A DNA stretch of 44,089 nucleotides from Anaerostipes hadrus ATCC 29173 = JCM 17467 (GCF_030296915.1 NZ_AP028031.1:2760001-2804089); one strand, 5' to 3'; counted from the first letter of the stretch, positions 23,882 through 32,694 are shown. The notes: generated by a model not told the origin, from the letters alone. Translations and numbers: made by a program.

Positions 23882-24624
23882 GAAAATACCTCCTCAATGT
23901 TTGTGATTCTTTTGAACTCTTTGTTTTCTAAATGATCTGTAATGATCTCTGCCTTCTTTAAATCTGCAAATTTAATAGTTGAGATCACATTGAATTTGCT
24001 TGCATCCGAAAGAATATATGTTTTCTGGCACTGTTCCATCGCTTTCTTCTTAACTGCTGCCTCTTTCTGATCTGGCGTTGTAAATCCCTGCTTCAGATCA
24101 ATCCCATTTGTTCCGAAAAAGCCCTTAGTAAAGTTATATTTATCAAGCTGTTCTAATGCTTCTTCTCCAACCAATGCTTCTGTTACCGCTTTAATCTCGC
24201 CTCCGATCAAATGGACCTTAAATCCTGCGTTCATCAGTTTTCTCGCATGTGTGATCCCATTTGTCACATAAATAACGTCATATTCTCTGAGATAATCTAA
24301 CATCATTTCTGTCGTTGTTCCTGCATCAAGATACACGATATCTTCTTTTTTGATCAAAGATGCTGCATATTTTGCAATCTTTCGCTTCTCTTCCTGGTGT
24401 TTCTTTGACTTGGTTATAACTTCTTCTTCTCTTGATAACACAGATTTGATCGCAGTAGCTCCTCCATGAACCTTGATCAAAAGACCTTGTCGGTTTAATT
24501 CCGTTAAATCCCTTCGTATCGTGGACTCTGAGGTGTTCAGTTTTTCTGTCAGTTCTACCACGGTGACTGACTGTTTCTCTCTTAAAATCTCTAAAATGCG
24601 TTCAAATCGCTCTTGCGCTAACAC
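23878..24624 (-). CDS. fruR: DeoR/GlpR family regulator, FruR-like
   Basis: This 248-residue protein starts at GTG after AGAGGTG. The N-terminal winged helix-turn-helix (about 1-57: RFERILEILREKQSV, then TSESTIRRDLTELNRQGLL) is typical of DeoR repressors. The C-terminal sugar-phosphate-sensing domain contains the YLDAGTTTEMMLDYL loop and a FFGTNGIDLKQGFTTPD segment. The effector is presumably fructose 1-phosphate. It is first in the operon with fruK, and three phased repeats over its promoter suggest autorepression. Confidence 0.9.
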   Translation of the reverse strand: MLAQERFERILEILREKQSVTVVELTEKLNTSESTIRRDLTELNRQGLLIKVHGGATAIKSVLSREEEVITKSKKHQEEKRKIAKYAASLIKKEDIVYLDAGTTTEMMLDYLREYDVIYVTNGITHARKLMNAGFKVHLIGGEIKAVTEALVGEEALEQLDKYNFTKGFFGTNGIDLKQGFTTPDQKEAAVKKKAMEQCQKTYILSDASKFNVISTIKFADLKKAEIITDHLENKEFKRITNIEEVFS

Positions 24625-24651
24625 AATATCACCTCTTTTCGCTTTTATTTA

Positions 24652-24679
24652 AGTATATCACAATTTCAATCATAGTCAA
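24652..24679 (-). promoter_or_regulatory. fruR-fruK promoter
   Basis: On the minus strand, -35 TTGACT (24674-24679) and -10 TATACT (24652-24657) are separated by 16 bases. The -35 overlaps the second operator repeat. Confidence 0.65.
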
Positions 24680-24703
24680 TCATTTTCTTTTATTTTCAAT
24701 CAT
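24666..24703 (-). promoter_or_regulatory. FruR operator: three phased direct repeats
   Basis: The octamer ATGATTGA (TCAATCAT on the plus strand) occurs at 24666-24673, 24676-24683 and 24696-24703. Start offsets of 10 and 20 bases put all three on one face of the helix. DeoR-family repressors are known to bind such short direct repeats. The array covers the spacer and -35 of the promoter and the DNA above it. Confidence 0.7.
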
Positions 24704-24842
24704 GTATATTCTTCATAGTTTGTTCAGGTTTTCAAAATAATTTGAACACATTTGATTTTTATACTAATGAACATAAGGAGGTACTGTAAAATTAAATGCT
24801 TCCAAACAGACATTAACCGGTAACATTATTAATAGCTCAAAA
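24704..24842. other. gap with orphan translation signals
   Basis: A perfect AAGGAGG (24776-24782, plus strand) is preceded by ATACT-type sequence but followed only by a possible 6-codon frame at 24795. A short palindrome TTCAAA-ATAA-TTTGAA lies at 24731-24746. No gene is supported; this may be what remains of a lost plus-strand gene. Confidence 0.35.
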
Positions 24843-24879
24843 AAAGAAATGACAGATTTGGATCTTCTGTCATTTCTTT
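24843..24879 (-). terminator. terminator of the Bce-type transporter unit
   Basis: Perfect 14-bp arms AAAGAAATGACAGA (24843-24856) and TCTGTCATTTCTTT (24866-24879) flank a 9-base loop. T-rich sequence follows on the minus strand, directly after the permease stop codon. Confidence 0.9.
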
Positions 24880-24881
24880 CT

Positions 24882-26930
24882 CTATTTTTCTTTCAGCATA
24901 CTCTTGCTTCCTAGATAAGTTGCGATCATATATCCAATATAAATTACGATCACAAGGATCAATGACTGTACTGCTGCTTGCGTTATATTGATCTGTCCCA
25001 ATGTTGATATCAGGATTTTTGCTGTTTTAATTCCTACATATGAATGAACCAATGCCAAACTTAATGGCAAACAGAAGTATAAGATGATCTGTGCTTTGAT
25101 CGCGTGATTGATCATTTTTTGTGAAGTTCCGATTTTACTTAATAATTTGTATTTTTCAATATTATCTGCATTCTCACTCAATTGCTGTAATGCAAGTACC
25201 GCTGCACATGTAATTAAAAATACAAGACCGATATATATTGCAATGTATGTAATGATCGTACTTAACCCAGTACTCTGTTCATATACTTCCTCTTTTGAAA
25301 TTATCGCTGAATATGGTGAATTTGGCATCTTACTATTTATGATCATCTGCTTTAAATATTCCGTATATTTTCTTGATACTTTCTGTGCATTTCCCTTCCA
25401 GTTCAGATTTAAATATAATGTAGAATGATCAATCTTTAATGACTGGATAATTTCATCATTTAAAATGACTGTTCCCATATCTGTTTTAGCTGCTGTTACC
25501 ATATATGTATCTTTTTGTAAGCCATATTTCATTTTATATGTTTTTCCATCCAATGTAAGTTTTTGCTTATCACTAGCTGCCTTTTCCATTATCGGTATCA
25601 GATTGCCATAATCACAATTCAATATATATTCATCTGATTTCAAGGTTAATTCTTTTTCTCCGATTGCTTTTCGGATTTTATTATATTCAGATAGTTTTGC
25701 AAAAGTTAGTGGAGTTTCATAAATTTTCTTCACATAATCTTTTGTATAATCTGAATACTTTTCTCTTCCCTTTAATAATGGCTCCATTTTATATCTGCAT
25801 TTGCGAAATGTACCATTCTGATATATTGTGATCGGTAAAATTTCTTTTGCATCTTTTTTGATCGTTAATCCAAGATCATCTAATTTCTTTATAAACTTTT
25901 GCTGCTGTTCTTCCTGATATCCTTTTTCCGATAATCCATAAAAAGTACAATCAAACTTTGTCATATCTTCTAAATCTGTTTTCACTGAAGACGCCAATCC
26001 ACTTCCTGTCGCAAACGCACTGATTGCTAAAAACAGCATCAAACACAGCATTGACATAGAAACAAATGTTGTGGTAATCTTTGAATTGATCTGTCTTAGC
26101 ACAAACATATTTAATCCATTATAATAAAATTTCTTACTTCTTTTTGCCAATTCTAATAAGAATCCTGATAACGAAAAGAAGAAGAGAAATGTTCCTGCTA
26201 CACCAAGTAATACGCTGATCTTAAAATCATTGTCCACAGCAAGCATCTGGTTTTTTTGAATTAAATGATATGCTATTCCAAGAATCCCAATAGATATCAA
26301 AAACAGAATGACCGACAATATAGGATTTTTTAATCTTGTTTTCTGATTTTTCTTTGCTGAATTCAACAGATTGATCAGTTTATATTTTGATATCGTAATT
26401 CCATTAAATATCATCACAATAATAAAAATAATTGCAAAATACAAAATAGTCTGAATAAATGCCGTTTGCGAGAAAACAAACTTAAACTCTTTCATCTGAA
26501 CCGCAAACATCTTTGCTGTCAACATCGCAAGTCCTTGTGATAAAAACACACCTGAAACCAATCCTGCGATCAATGCCAAAACACCGATCAATAAAGTCTC
26601 TATCAGAAGAATCTTTGATACCTGTCGTTTTTCCATTCCTAACAACAGATAGATTCCCATTTCCTTATGCCGCCGCTTCATTAGAAACTGATTTGCATAA
26701 ACAATCAGAAATCCAAGAATAATTGCAACAAACACAGAAATTCCATTAATGATCACAGACATTAGATGCATCATTGATTTCTGGCTTGCATTCAGCTTTA
26801 AGACAGCCTGTTGTGCCTGAACAGAATTAAACATATAAAACAAACAAATTCCAAATGTTAATGTCAGAAAATAAATCGTATAATCACGGATACTCTTTTT
26901 GACATTACTAAATGCGATCTTAGAATACAT
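24882..26930 (-). CDS. BceB-type ABC transporter permease (FtsX domains)
   Basis: This 682-residue permease starts at the ATG at 26930 (GGAGG upstream). It has about ten membrane helices in the BceB pattern: one N-terminal helix, an FtsX block of three (about 50-170), further helices near 190-290, a large extracellular domain of about 200 residues (roughly 300-540) and three final helices. The large domain is the hallmark of peptide-antibiotic sensing and detoxification transporters, which free lipid II-cycle intermediates from bacitracin-like drugs and signal to a partner kinase. It overlaps the ATPase gene by 11 bases. The actual drug is not predictable from sequence. Confidence 0.87.
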   Translation of the reverse strand: MYSKIAFSNVKKSIRDYTIYFLTLTFGICLFYMFNSVQAQQAVLKLNASQKSMMHLMSVIINGISVFVAIILGFLIVYANQFLMKRRHKEMGIYLLLGMEKRQVSKILLIETLLIGVLALIAGLVSGVFLSQGLAMLTAKMFAVQMKEFKFVFSQTAFIQTILYFAIIFIIVMIFNGITISKYKLINLLNSAKKNQKTRLKNPILSVILFLISIGILGIAYHLIQKNQMLAVDNDFKISVLLGVAGTFLFFFSLSGFLLELAKRSKKFYYNGLNMFVLRQINSKITTTFVSMSMLCLMLFLAISAFATGSGLASSVKTDLEDMTKFDCTFYGLSEKGYQEEQQQKFIKKLDDLGLTIKKDAKEILPITIYQNGTFRKCRYKMEPLLKGREKYSDYTKDYVKKIYETPLTFAKLSEYNKIRKAIGEKELTLKSDEYILNCDYGNLIPIMEKAASDKQKLTLDGKTYKMKYGLQKDTYMVTAAKTDMGTVILNDEIIQSLKIDHSTLYLNLNWKGNAQKVSRKYTEYLKQMIINSKMPNSPYSAIISKEEVYEQSTGLSTIITYIAIYIGLVFLITCAAVLALQQLSENADNIEKYKLLSKIGTSQKMINHAIKAQIILYFCLPLSLALVHSYVGIKTAKILISTLGQINITQAAVQSLILVIVIYIGYMIATYLGSKSMLKEK

Positions 26931-27687
26931 TTGTACTGTCACCTCCAAGCAATGTCACAACCTCAATGATACGGTCAAAAAATCGTTTTCTCGAATCATT
27001 TCCTCGAACCAATTCATTAAAAATCTTTCCATCCTTGATAAACAAAATACGTTTACAGTAACTGGCTGTAAATGCATCATGTGTTACCATCAGAATCGTT
27101 GCATTTAATTCCACATTCATCGTTTCCATACTGTCAAGCAACATTCTGGCCGCCTTGCTGTCCAAAGCTCCTGTTGGCTCATCCGCTAAGATCAGAGATG
27201 GATTTGTAATCATCGCTCGGGCACTTGCCACTCTCTGCTTCTGTCCTCCTGACATTTGATATGGATATTTGTTCAATACTTCTGTGATCATCAACTTTTC
27301 TGCGATTGATCTGACTCTGTCTTCAATTTCTCTTGCAGGAATTTTCATGATCGTAAGCGCCAACGCAATGTTTTCAAATGCTGTCAATGTATCTAACAGA
27401 TTAAAGTCTTGGAAGATAAATCCTAATTCCTCTCGTCTGAATCTTGAAAGATGTTTTCCTTTCAATTTTGTGATATCCATTCCATTGATCATAATATTTC
27501 CCGCAGTCACCTGATCGATTGTTGAAATACAATTTAATAATGTCGTCTTCCCACTTCCGGAAGCCCCCATAATTCCAATATACTCCCCCTCTTCCACTTC
27601 AAAACTGATACGATCGATCGCTTTTGTAAGATTCGCTTTACTCCCATAATATTTTTCTATATTATCTACTTTCAATACAGAACTCAT
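26920..27687 (-). CDS. BceA-type ABC transporter ATP-binding protein
   Basis: This 255-residue ATPase has Walker A GASGSGKTT (about 41-49), a Q-loop in FIFQDFNLL, signature MSGGQKQRVASARAM, Walker B LILADEPTGALDSK and the switch His in VTHDAF. The sequence is typical of the MacB/BceA group that partners FtsX-domain permeases. It is first in the two-gene transporter unit. Its promoter has a weak -35 and an upstream inverted repeat, as expected for activation by the nearby response regulator. Confidence 0.92.
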   Translation of the reverse strand: MSSVLKVDNIEKYYGSKANLTKAIDRISFEVEEGEYIGIMGASGSGKTTLLNCISTIDQVTAGNIMINGMDITKLKGKHLSRFRREELGFIFQDFNLLDTLTAFENIALALTIMKIPAREIEDRVRSIAEKLMITEVLNKYPYQMSGGQKQRVASARAMITNPSLILADEPTGALDSKAARMLLDSMETMNVELNATILMVTHDAFTASYCKRILFIKDGKIFNELVRGNDSRKRFFDRIIEVVTLLGGDSTNVF

Positions 27688-27732
27688 TTTTCCATCTCCT
27701 TATCTTTTTTGGTTTCTCTTATTGTCTTGTCT

Positions 27733-27796
27733 ATAATATACCAGTAAATCATCTTCGTATCCATCGAACTTCCTTACACAAAACTTACAATTTTGT
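27733..27796 (-). promoter_or_regulatory. putative regulated promoter of the Bce-type transporter
   Basis: On the minus strand a -10 TATTAT (27733-27738) has no good -35 at 17 bases. Upstream lies the inverted repeat ACAAAA-CTTACAA-TTTTGT (27778-27796). This layout fits an activator-dependent promoter, the regulator presumably being the response regulator at 30110. It is an inference from position and shape only. Confidence 0.4.
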
Positions 27797-27800
27797 CATA

Positions 27801-27829
27801 TTGCTATTTTATCAAAAAGCTACTATACT
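27801..27829 (+). promoter_or_regulatory. cupin gene promoter
   Basis: TTGCTA (27801-27806) and TATACT (27824-27829) are separated by 17 bases, about 35 bases before the cupin start codon. Confidence 0.6.
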
Positions 27830-27864
27830 AAACTTAACATGACTATATAAAGGAGGGACTCAAC

Positions 27865-28215
27865 ATGTTTTTAAAAAATGAAGATGTAAAAATTGGCACA
27901 ATTCCTGATGCAAATGGTTCTGATAACCCATTAAAGAAAATGGAATTCTTAACAGAAAAAGAAATGAAAGATAGCAGTCGTCTGTTCGGAAAAGTCATCG
28001 TACCACCTGGTTCTGCTCTTGCATATCACACTCATGAAGGTGAAGGCGAAGCTTACCATATCCTTCAGGGAAAAGGACTTTATAATGACAATGGTACAAA
28101 ATATGAAGTACATCCAGGAGATACTACATTCACATGTGATGGAGCTGGACATGCCATTGAGAATATCGGAGACGAAGATCTTGTATTTATGGCACTAATC
28201 TTACTTGATAAATAA
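27865..28215 (+). CDS. small cupin domain protein
   Basis: This 116-residue single-domain cupin starts after AAAGGAGGG. Cupin motif 1 is HTHEGEGEAYHILQGKG (about 53-69), with the two His and a Glu that bind a metal. Motif 2 includes PGDTTFTCDGAGHAIENIG (about 89-107) with the last metal-binding His. The intact site suggests a metal-dependent enzyme or small-molecule sensor; the substrate cannot be told. It is a single-gene unit on the opposite strand to its neighbours. Confidence 0.85.
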   Translation: MFLKNEDVKIGTIPDANGSDNPLKKMEFLTEKEMKDSSRLFGKVIVPPGSALAYHTHEGEGEAYHILQGKGLYNDNGTKYEVHPGDTTFTCDGAGHAIENIGDEDLVFMALILLDK

Positions 28216-28244
28216 TCTTGAAATCTAAAATATAGCACATATGT

Positions 28245-28284
28245 AAAGAGGTGTCTATTTGTTAAAAACAATAGACACCTCTTT
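28245..28284. terminator. bidirectional terminator between cupin and PHP genes
   Basis: Perfect 15-bp arms AAAGAGGTGTCTATT and AATAGACACCTCTTT (28245-28259 and 28270-28284) flank a 10-base loop between convergent genes. Confidence 0.9.
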
Positions 28285-28292
28285 AATTTATC

Positions 28293-29078
28293 TTAAAATC
28301 TATGAAATTCTGGTTTCATCTTTTCAAAAGTATAAATTCCATCAAAACCAATATCTTTTAAAATCTTCTGTGACTCCATTACGCAGTCACCGATCCGGTC
28401 TGCATTATGTGCATCTGATCCAATCGTAATGATCTTACCTCCCATATCATGATACAGTTTCAGAATTTCTTTTGATGGCATTAGACTTTTCAGTTTATAT
28501 GCACGACTTGAAGTATTAAGTTCAATTCCTTTTCCGTCTGCGATCACAACTTCAAAAATCTGCTCGATCAGATCCTGAATCTTTTCAAATTCGATCTCTC
28601 CTTGCTTATCATATCTTTTGATCACATCAAGATGACCAAGAATGCTGTAATCTTTGTATACTTTAACAACATCCAAAATCTCCTGATAATACCTTCGATT
28701 GTATTCTAACTGTGTCTTTCCTTCCTGTGGCTCTTGTCTCCAATATTCTTTGTTTTCAACTTGATGACAAGAAAAGATTACAAAATCAAACGGATACTGT
28801 CTGAATGTTTCTTCATACGCTTTCGTCGTATGCGTCTGAATTCCAAATTCAATTCCTGTCTTTAATGTGATCTGCCCTTTATACTTATCTTTCATTTTTT
28901 CCATTTCTTCAAAATAAGCATCATAATCACAATTAACGACAGTTGGCACATCATAATCTGAATGTTCTGTAAAACATAATTCATCCATCCCTAATTTGAT
29001 CGCTTTCTGAATTTCAAGTTCCATTGGGAAATCTGTGTCTTCACTAAAATGTGAATGTACATGATAATCTGCAAACAT
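28293..29078 (-). CDS. histidinol-phosphatase-like PHP family phosphoesterase
   Basis: This 261-residue protein has the PHP metal-binding motifs: DYHVHSHFSED at the N terminus, FTEHSDYD (about 37-44), GIEFG (about 79-83), FSCHQVE (about 110-116), GHLDVIKRYD and GSDAHNADRIG near the C terminus. These fit the HisK group, which removes phosphate from L-histidinol phosphate in histidine synthesis. No other his genes are nearby, so the substrate is inferred from family only. It lies 18 bases after the histidine kinase gene and may be cotranscribed with the two-component system. Confidence 0.85.
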   Translation of the reverse strand: MFADYHVHSHFSEDTDFPMELEIQKAIKLGMDELCFTEHSDYDVPTVVNCDYDAYFEEMEKMKDKYKGQITLKTGIEFGIQTHTTKAYEETFRQYPFDFVIFSCHQVENKEYWRQEPQEGKTQLEYNRRYYQEILDVVKVYKDYSILGHLDVIKRYDKQGEIEFEKIQDLIEQIFEVVIADGKGIELNTSSRAYKLKSLMPSKEILKLYHDMGGKIITIGSDAHNADRIGDCVMESQKILKDIGFDGIYTFEKMKPEFHRF

Positions 29079-29096
29079 TGTAAACCTCCTGTCTGA

Positions 29097-30113
29097 TCAT
29101 TCTTCATTTAAAAAAATCATAGAATTTCTTGGGAAGCCGATTGTTACTTTCGTGTATTCTTCTTCTTTAGATTCGATGTAAAAACTTAGTTGTAATTTGC
29201 TGCAAAGTTTCTTACACAAATATAACCCCATCCCTGTTGATTTTTGATAGTTTCTTCCTGTAGTTCCAGTATACCCTTTGTCCGTGATCCTTGGCAAATC
29301 TTTTGGTGAGATTCCAATTCCATTGTCTCTGATTTCCAGAAGTATTTCATTCTTTTCACATCTTGCACAAAATGATATTTCTGCTTCTTCTTTTTTATAT
29401 TTTATTGCATTGCTGATAACTTGATTTAATATAAATAAAACCCATTTTTCATCGCTGAAGATCTTCTGATCCAGATTCTCTATTTTAATTTTTATCTTAT
29501 TTCCGATCAGACTTTTTGCATTTGCTTTTACCGCATTTTCTACCACTTCTTTTAAACTTAACTCTTTCACTAGATAGTCTTTCTCTACACTATTACTCCT
29601 CGCATAATACAATGCCTGCTCCAAATAATAATTGATCTGCTGCATTTCTTCATCCATTGCCCGTGTTATCTCACTTGGATGATTTTCAAGGATCAGTCTT
29701 GTTGCTGCCAATGGTGTTTTTACTTCATGAATCCACATCTCAATATATTCTCGGTATCCTGCTGCCTCTATCTTATATTTCAATATCTCATCATTCATGG
29801 ACTTGTTGCACGTCTGCAATATTTCATATAGAAACTCTCCTTCTGCAAAATCTGGCAATTCTAACATTTCTGTTATCATGCATTTTTGTTCCAGTATATC
29901 CAGTTTTGCTTTCACTTTTTTATAATACCGATATTTTTTCATATACCGCTGGCATAAATAAACTCCTTCCAGAATCAATCCGATCAGCAGCAAATATATC
30001 ATAAGAAAATAATTCACTTCAAAAATAAAAAGCAACACTTCCAATAATCCCAAAAATACAATATATATCAGAATCTGGGCATACTCCATTCTAAAAAAAT
30101 CTTTGGTTTTCAT
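29097..30113 (-). CDS. BceS-type intramembrane-sensing histidine kinase
   Basis: This 338-residue kinase has two membrane helices at about 11-32 and 35-55 with almost no extracellular loop, the hallmark of intramembrane-sensing kinases that receive their signal from a BceAB transporter. The phosphoacceptor is His129 in WIHEVKTP. The ATPase domain shows an N box (NQVISNAIKY), a G1 box (EIRDNGIGI) and a G2 box (STGMGLYLCKKL). It overlaps the response regulator stop by ATGA. Confidence 0.92.
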   Translation of the reverse strand: MKTKDFFRMEYAQILIYIVFLGLLEVLLFIFEVNYFLMIYLLLIGLILEGVYLCQRYMKKYRYYKKVKAKLDILEQKCMITEMLELPDFAEGEFLYEILQTCNKSMNDEILKYKIEAAGYREYIEMWIHEVKTPLAATRLILENHPSEITRAMDEEMQQINYYLEQALYYARSNSVEKDYLVKELSLKEVVENAVKANAKSLIGNKIKIKIENLDQKIFSDEKWVLFILNQVISNAIKYKKEEAEISFCARCEKNEILLEIRDNGIGISPKDLPRITDKGYTGTTGRNYQKSTGMGLYLCKKLCSKLQLSFYIESKEEEYTKVTIGFPRNSMIFLNEE

Positions 30114-30778
30114 ATCATATAACCCTGCCCTCTTTTTGTTTTTATAAAATCTTTCAGTCCTGCTGCTTCTAATTTTTTCCTTACACGATTGACATTCACC
30201 GTTAATGTATTATCATCAATAAATTCATTTGACTGCCATAAGGATTCCATTAATTGATTCCTGCTTACAATACTCTCTTTATGTTGCAGTAATGTATACA
30301 ATATTCTCATCTCATTTTTACTAAGTTCGATTATCTGATCTTTATAAATAACAGTACTGCTATTGAGTTGTAGTTTCAAGCCTTGATATTGTAAAAAATC
30401 ATTTACTTTTTCTTTGTGTGTTCGTTTTAACATTGCAGAAATTCTTGCCGACAAAATCTGTGTATTGTATGGTTTCGTGATAAAATCATCCGCTCCAAGA
30501 TTTATACTCATTAGCTCATCCATCTCGCTATCCCTACTTGTAACAACAATGATCGGTACTTCTGATTTTTCTCTGATTGCTCTGCACACATAATAACCAT
30601 CATAAAACGGAAGATTAATATCTAATAAAATCAGATCTACATCTTCTCTCAAGCAATCTTCGACAACTGTATCAAAACGATCTAACACTATAATCTCATA
30701 TCCATATTTACTTAACAAAATCTTTAATTCATTACGAATTGGTTCATGATCTTCCACGATAATGATCTTTGCTTTCAT
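30110..30778 (-). CDS. OmpR/BceR-type response regulator
   Basis: This 222-residue protein starts at the ATG at 30778 (AAGGAAG upstream); a GTG 15 bases earlier is possible but overlaps that site. The receiver domain (about 1-115) has the acidic pair Glu9/Asp10, phosphoacceptor Asp53 (LLDINLPFYDG), Thr in VVTSRD and Lys in FITKPYN. The C-terminal winged-helix DNA-binding domain (about 128-222) is of the OmpR type, with IELSKNEMRIL and the recognition part TLTVNVNRVRKKL. It should control the transporter at 24882-27687. Confidence 0.92.
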   Translation of the reverse strand: MKAKIIIVEDHEPIRNELKILLSKYGYEIIVLDRFDTVVEDCLREDVDLILLDINLPFYDGYYVCRAIREKSEVPIIVVTSRDSEMDELMSINLGADDFITKPYNTQILSARISAMLKRTHKEKVNDFLQYQGLKLQLNSSTVIYKDQIIELSKNEMRILYTLLQHKESIVSRNQLMESLWQSNEFIDDNTLTVNVNRVRKKLEAAGLKDFIKTKRGQGYMI

Positions 30779-30845
30779 TTGCTTCCTTATCACCTTTCCT
30801 TAAACCTTTCCTTATCGTATATAATATCATAAACCTTTATAAAAG

Positions 30846-30877
30846 AAAAAGCGCCTCACATTTTGAGACGCTCTTTT
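30846..30877 (-). terminator. serS terminator
   Basis: An imperfect hairpin pairs AAAAAGCGCCTCA with TGAGACGCTCTTTTT, ending in a T-run on the minus strand, just after the serS stop. Confidence 0.85.
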
Positions 30878-30891
30878 TGAATTTCTATTTC

Positions 30892-32178
30892 TTATTTTTT
30901 AGGCTGCAGAGATTCTTTTCCACCCATATATGGTCTTAAAACTTCTGGAATTGCAACGCTTCCATCTTCTCTTAAGTTGTTCTCTAAGAATGCAATCAGC
31001 ATTCTAGGTGGTGCTACTACTGTATTATTTAATGTATGCGCAAAGTAATTTCCATTTTCACCTTTGATACGGATGCGCAGTCTTCTTGCCTGTGCATCAC
31101 CAAGGTTAGAACAGCTTCCTACTTCAAAGTATTTCTTCTGTCTTGGAGACCAAGCTTCTACGTCAACAGATTTTACTTTCAGATCTGCTAAATCACCAGA
31201 GCAGCACTCTAATGTACGAACTGGGATATCCATAGAACGGAATAAATCAACTGTGTTCTTCCATAATTTTTCATACCAATCCTTGCTTTCTTCTGGTTTA
31301 CATACAACGATCATTTCCTGTTTTTCAAACTGATGAATTCTGTAAACACCACGTTCTTCAATACCATGTGCTCCTTTTTCTTTTCTGAAACATGGAGAAT
31401 AGCTTGTTAGTGTTTTTGGTAATTCTGCTTCTTCTGTTGTTGTATCAATAAATTTACCGATCATAGAATGTTCACTTGTACCGATCAGATATAAGTCTTC
31501 GCCTTCGATCTTATACATCATCGCATCCATTTCATCGAAACTCATAACACCTGTTACAACATTGCTTCTGATCATGAAAGGTGGTACACAGTAAGTAAAT
31601 CCACGATCGATCATGAAGTCTCTTGCATAAGCAATGACTGCAGAATGTAATCTTGCGATATCTCCCATCAGATAATAGAATCCATTACCTGCAACTTTTC
31701 TTGCACTGTCAAGATCGATTCCATCAAAACTTTCCATGATTTCTGTATGATATGGAACTTCAAAATCAGGAACAACTGGCTCACCAAATCTTTCAAGTTC
31801 TACGTTTTCACTGTCATCTTTTCCGATTGGTACAGATGGATCAATGATATTTGGAATTGTCATCATGATCTCTTTGATCTTTTCTTCAACAACTTTTTCT
31901 CTTTCACTTAATTCTTCAATACGATCAGCAGATGCTGTAACCTGTTTTTTTACTTCTTCTGCTTCTTCTTTTTTACCCTGTCCCATCAGTGCACCGATCT
32001 GTTTGGATAATTTATTACGATCCGCACGAAGTGCCTGAACTTCCTGTTTGATCTCACGGTTTTCTTTATCCAGTTCAATGACCTCATCAACTAACGGTAA
32101 TTTACGATCCTGGAATTTGTTTTTGATGTTCTGTTTTACTACATCTGGATTTTCTCTTAAAAATTTAATATCTAACAT
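30892..32178 (-). CDS. serS: seryl-tRNA synthetase
   Basis: This 428-residue class II synthetase starts at MLDIKFLRENPD, with GGAGG upstream; the TTG twelve bases earlier lies in that ribosome site. The N-terminal tRNA-binding coiled coil spans about 30-105. Motif 2 is seen around SPCFRKEKGAHGIEERGVYRIHQFEK and motif 3 near the C terminus (NNTVVAPPRMLIAFLENN). It charges tRNA-Ser and also primes selenocysteine synthesis where present. It follows the DUF4446 gene by 12 bases and probably belongs to the par operon transcript, ending at its terminator. Confidence 0.96.
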   Translation of the reverse strand: MLDIKFLRENPDVVKQNIKNKFQDRKLPLVDEVIELDKENREIKQEVQALRADRNKLSKQIGALMGQGKKEEAEEVKKQVTASADRIEELSEREKVVEEKIKEIMMTIPNIIDPSVPIGKDDSENVELERFGEPVVPDFEVPYHTEIMESFDGIDLDSARKVAGNGFYYLMGDIARLHSAVIAYARDFMIDRGFTYCVPPFMIRSNVVTGVMSFDEMDAMMYKIEGEDLYLIGTSEHSMIGKFIDTTTEEAELPKTLTSYSPCFRKEKGAHGIEERGVYRIHQFEKQEMIVVCKPEESKDWYEKLWKNTVDLFRSMDIPVRTLECCSGDLADLKVKSVDVEAWSPRQKKYFEVGSCSNLGDAQARRLRIRIKGENGNYFAHTLNNTVVAPPRMLIAFLENNLREDGSVAIPEVLRPYMGGKESLQPKK

Positions 32179-32190
32179 TTTTTCCTCCAA

Positions 32191-32682
32191 TTATTTATTG
32201 ATACATTTTTCTAATGTCAATTTTTCCTCATTTGATAATGCTACTTTTGAAGCACCATTTCTAATTTCTTTTGCATAGACATAAGTTGCATTCTGACTGC
32301 TCATTCCATTTAAAAGTGTTCCATTATTATTATGGTCAAGTAATGCGATTACAAAGCTTGTTTCTCCACCCATATCAGAAAATGCATTATATTTATAGAC
32401 TTCCATCTTAGAAAAACTACTCTTATGCTCTTCGTCAATTCTCTGTATTTCCTGTTCAAGAAAGTCTTGTTCCACAATGATCTCATTTAATTTATCAAAT
32501 CTTTTAACGATACTTTCCTCTAACGATTTTCCATCTTTCCCAGATAAAAACTTTTCATATCGTTTTTTTAATTTCCCAACTTTTACTAAAGCAACGATCA
32601 CAAGAATCAGTGCTAAAAGTAATGCTGCTGCAAGACCAATCACTACATATTCCATGCCTACACTGTTAAAAAAATCTGTCAT
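32191..32682 (-). CDS. DUF4446 family membrane protein
   Basis: This 163-residue protein has one membrane helix at about 13-36, a coiled-coil stretch (about 37-85, KLKKRYEKFLSGKDGKSLEE), and a C-terminal beta domain with YKYNAFSDMGGETSFVIALLDHNNNG, the recognisable DUF4446 core. The family is usually found beside parAB in Clostridia, as here (12 bases after parB). Function is unknown; the location suggests a link to chromosome segregation or division, by context only. Confidence 0.85.
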   Translation of the reverse strand: MTDFFNSVGMEYVVIGLAAALLLALILVIVALVKVGKLKKRYEKFLSGKDGKSLEESIVKRFDKLNEIIVEQDFLEQEIQRIDEEHKSSFSKMEVYKYNAFSDMGGETSFVIALLDHNNNGTLLNGMSSQNATYVYAKEIRNGASKVALSNEEKLTLEKCINK

Positions 32683-32694
32683 CTTATGTTCCTC

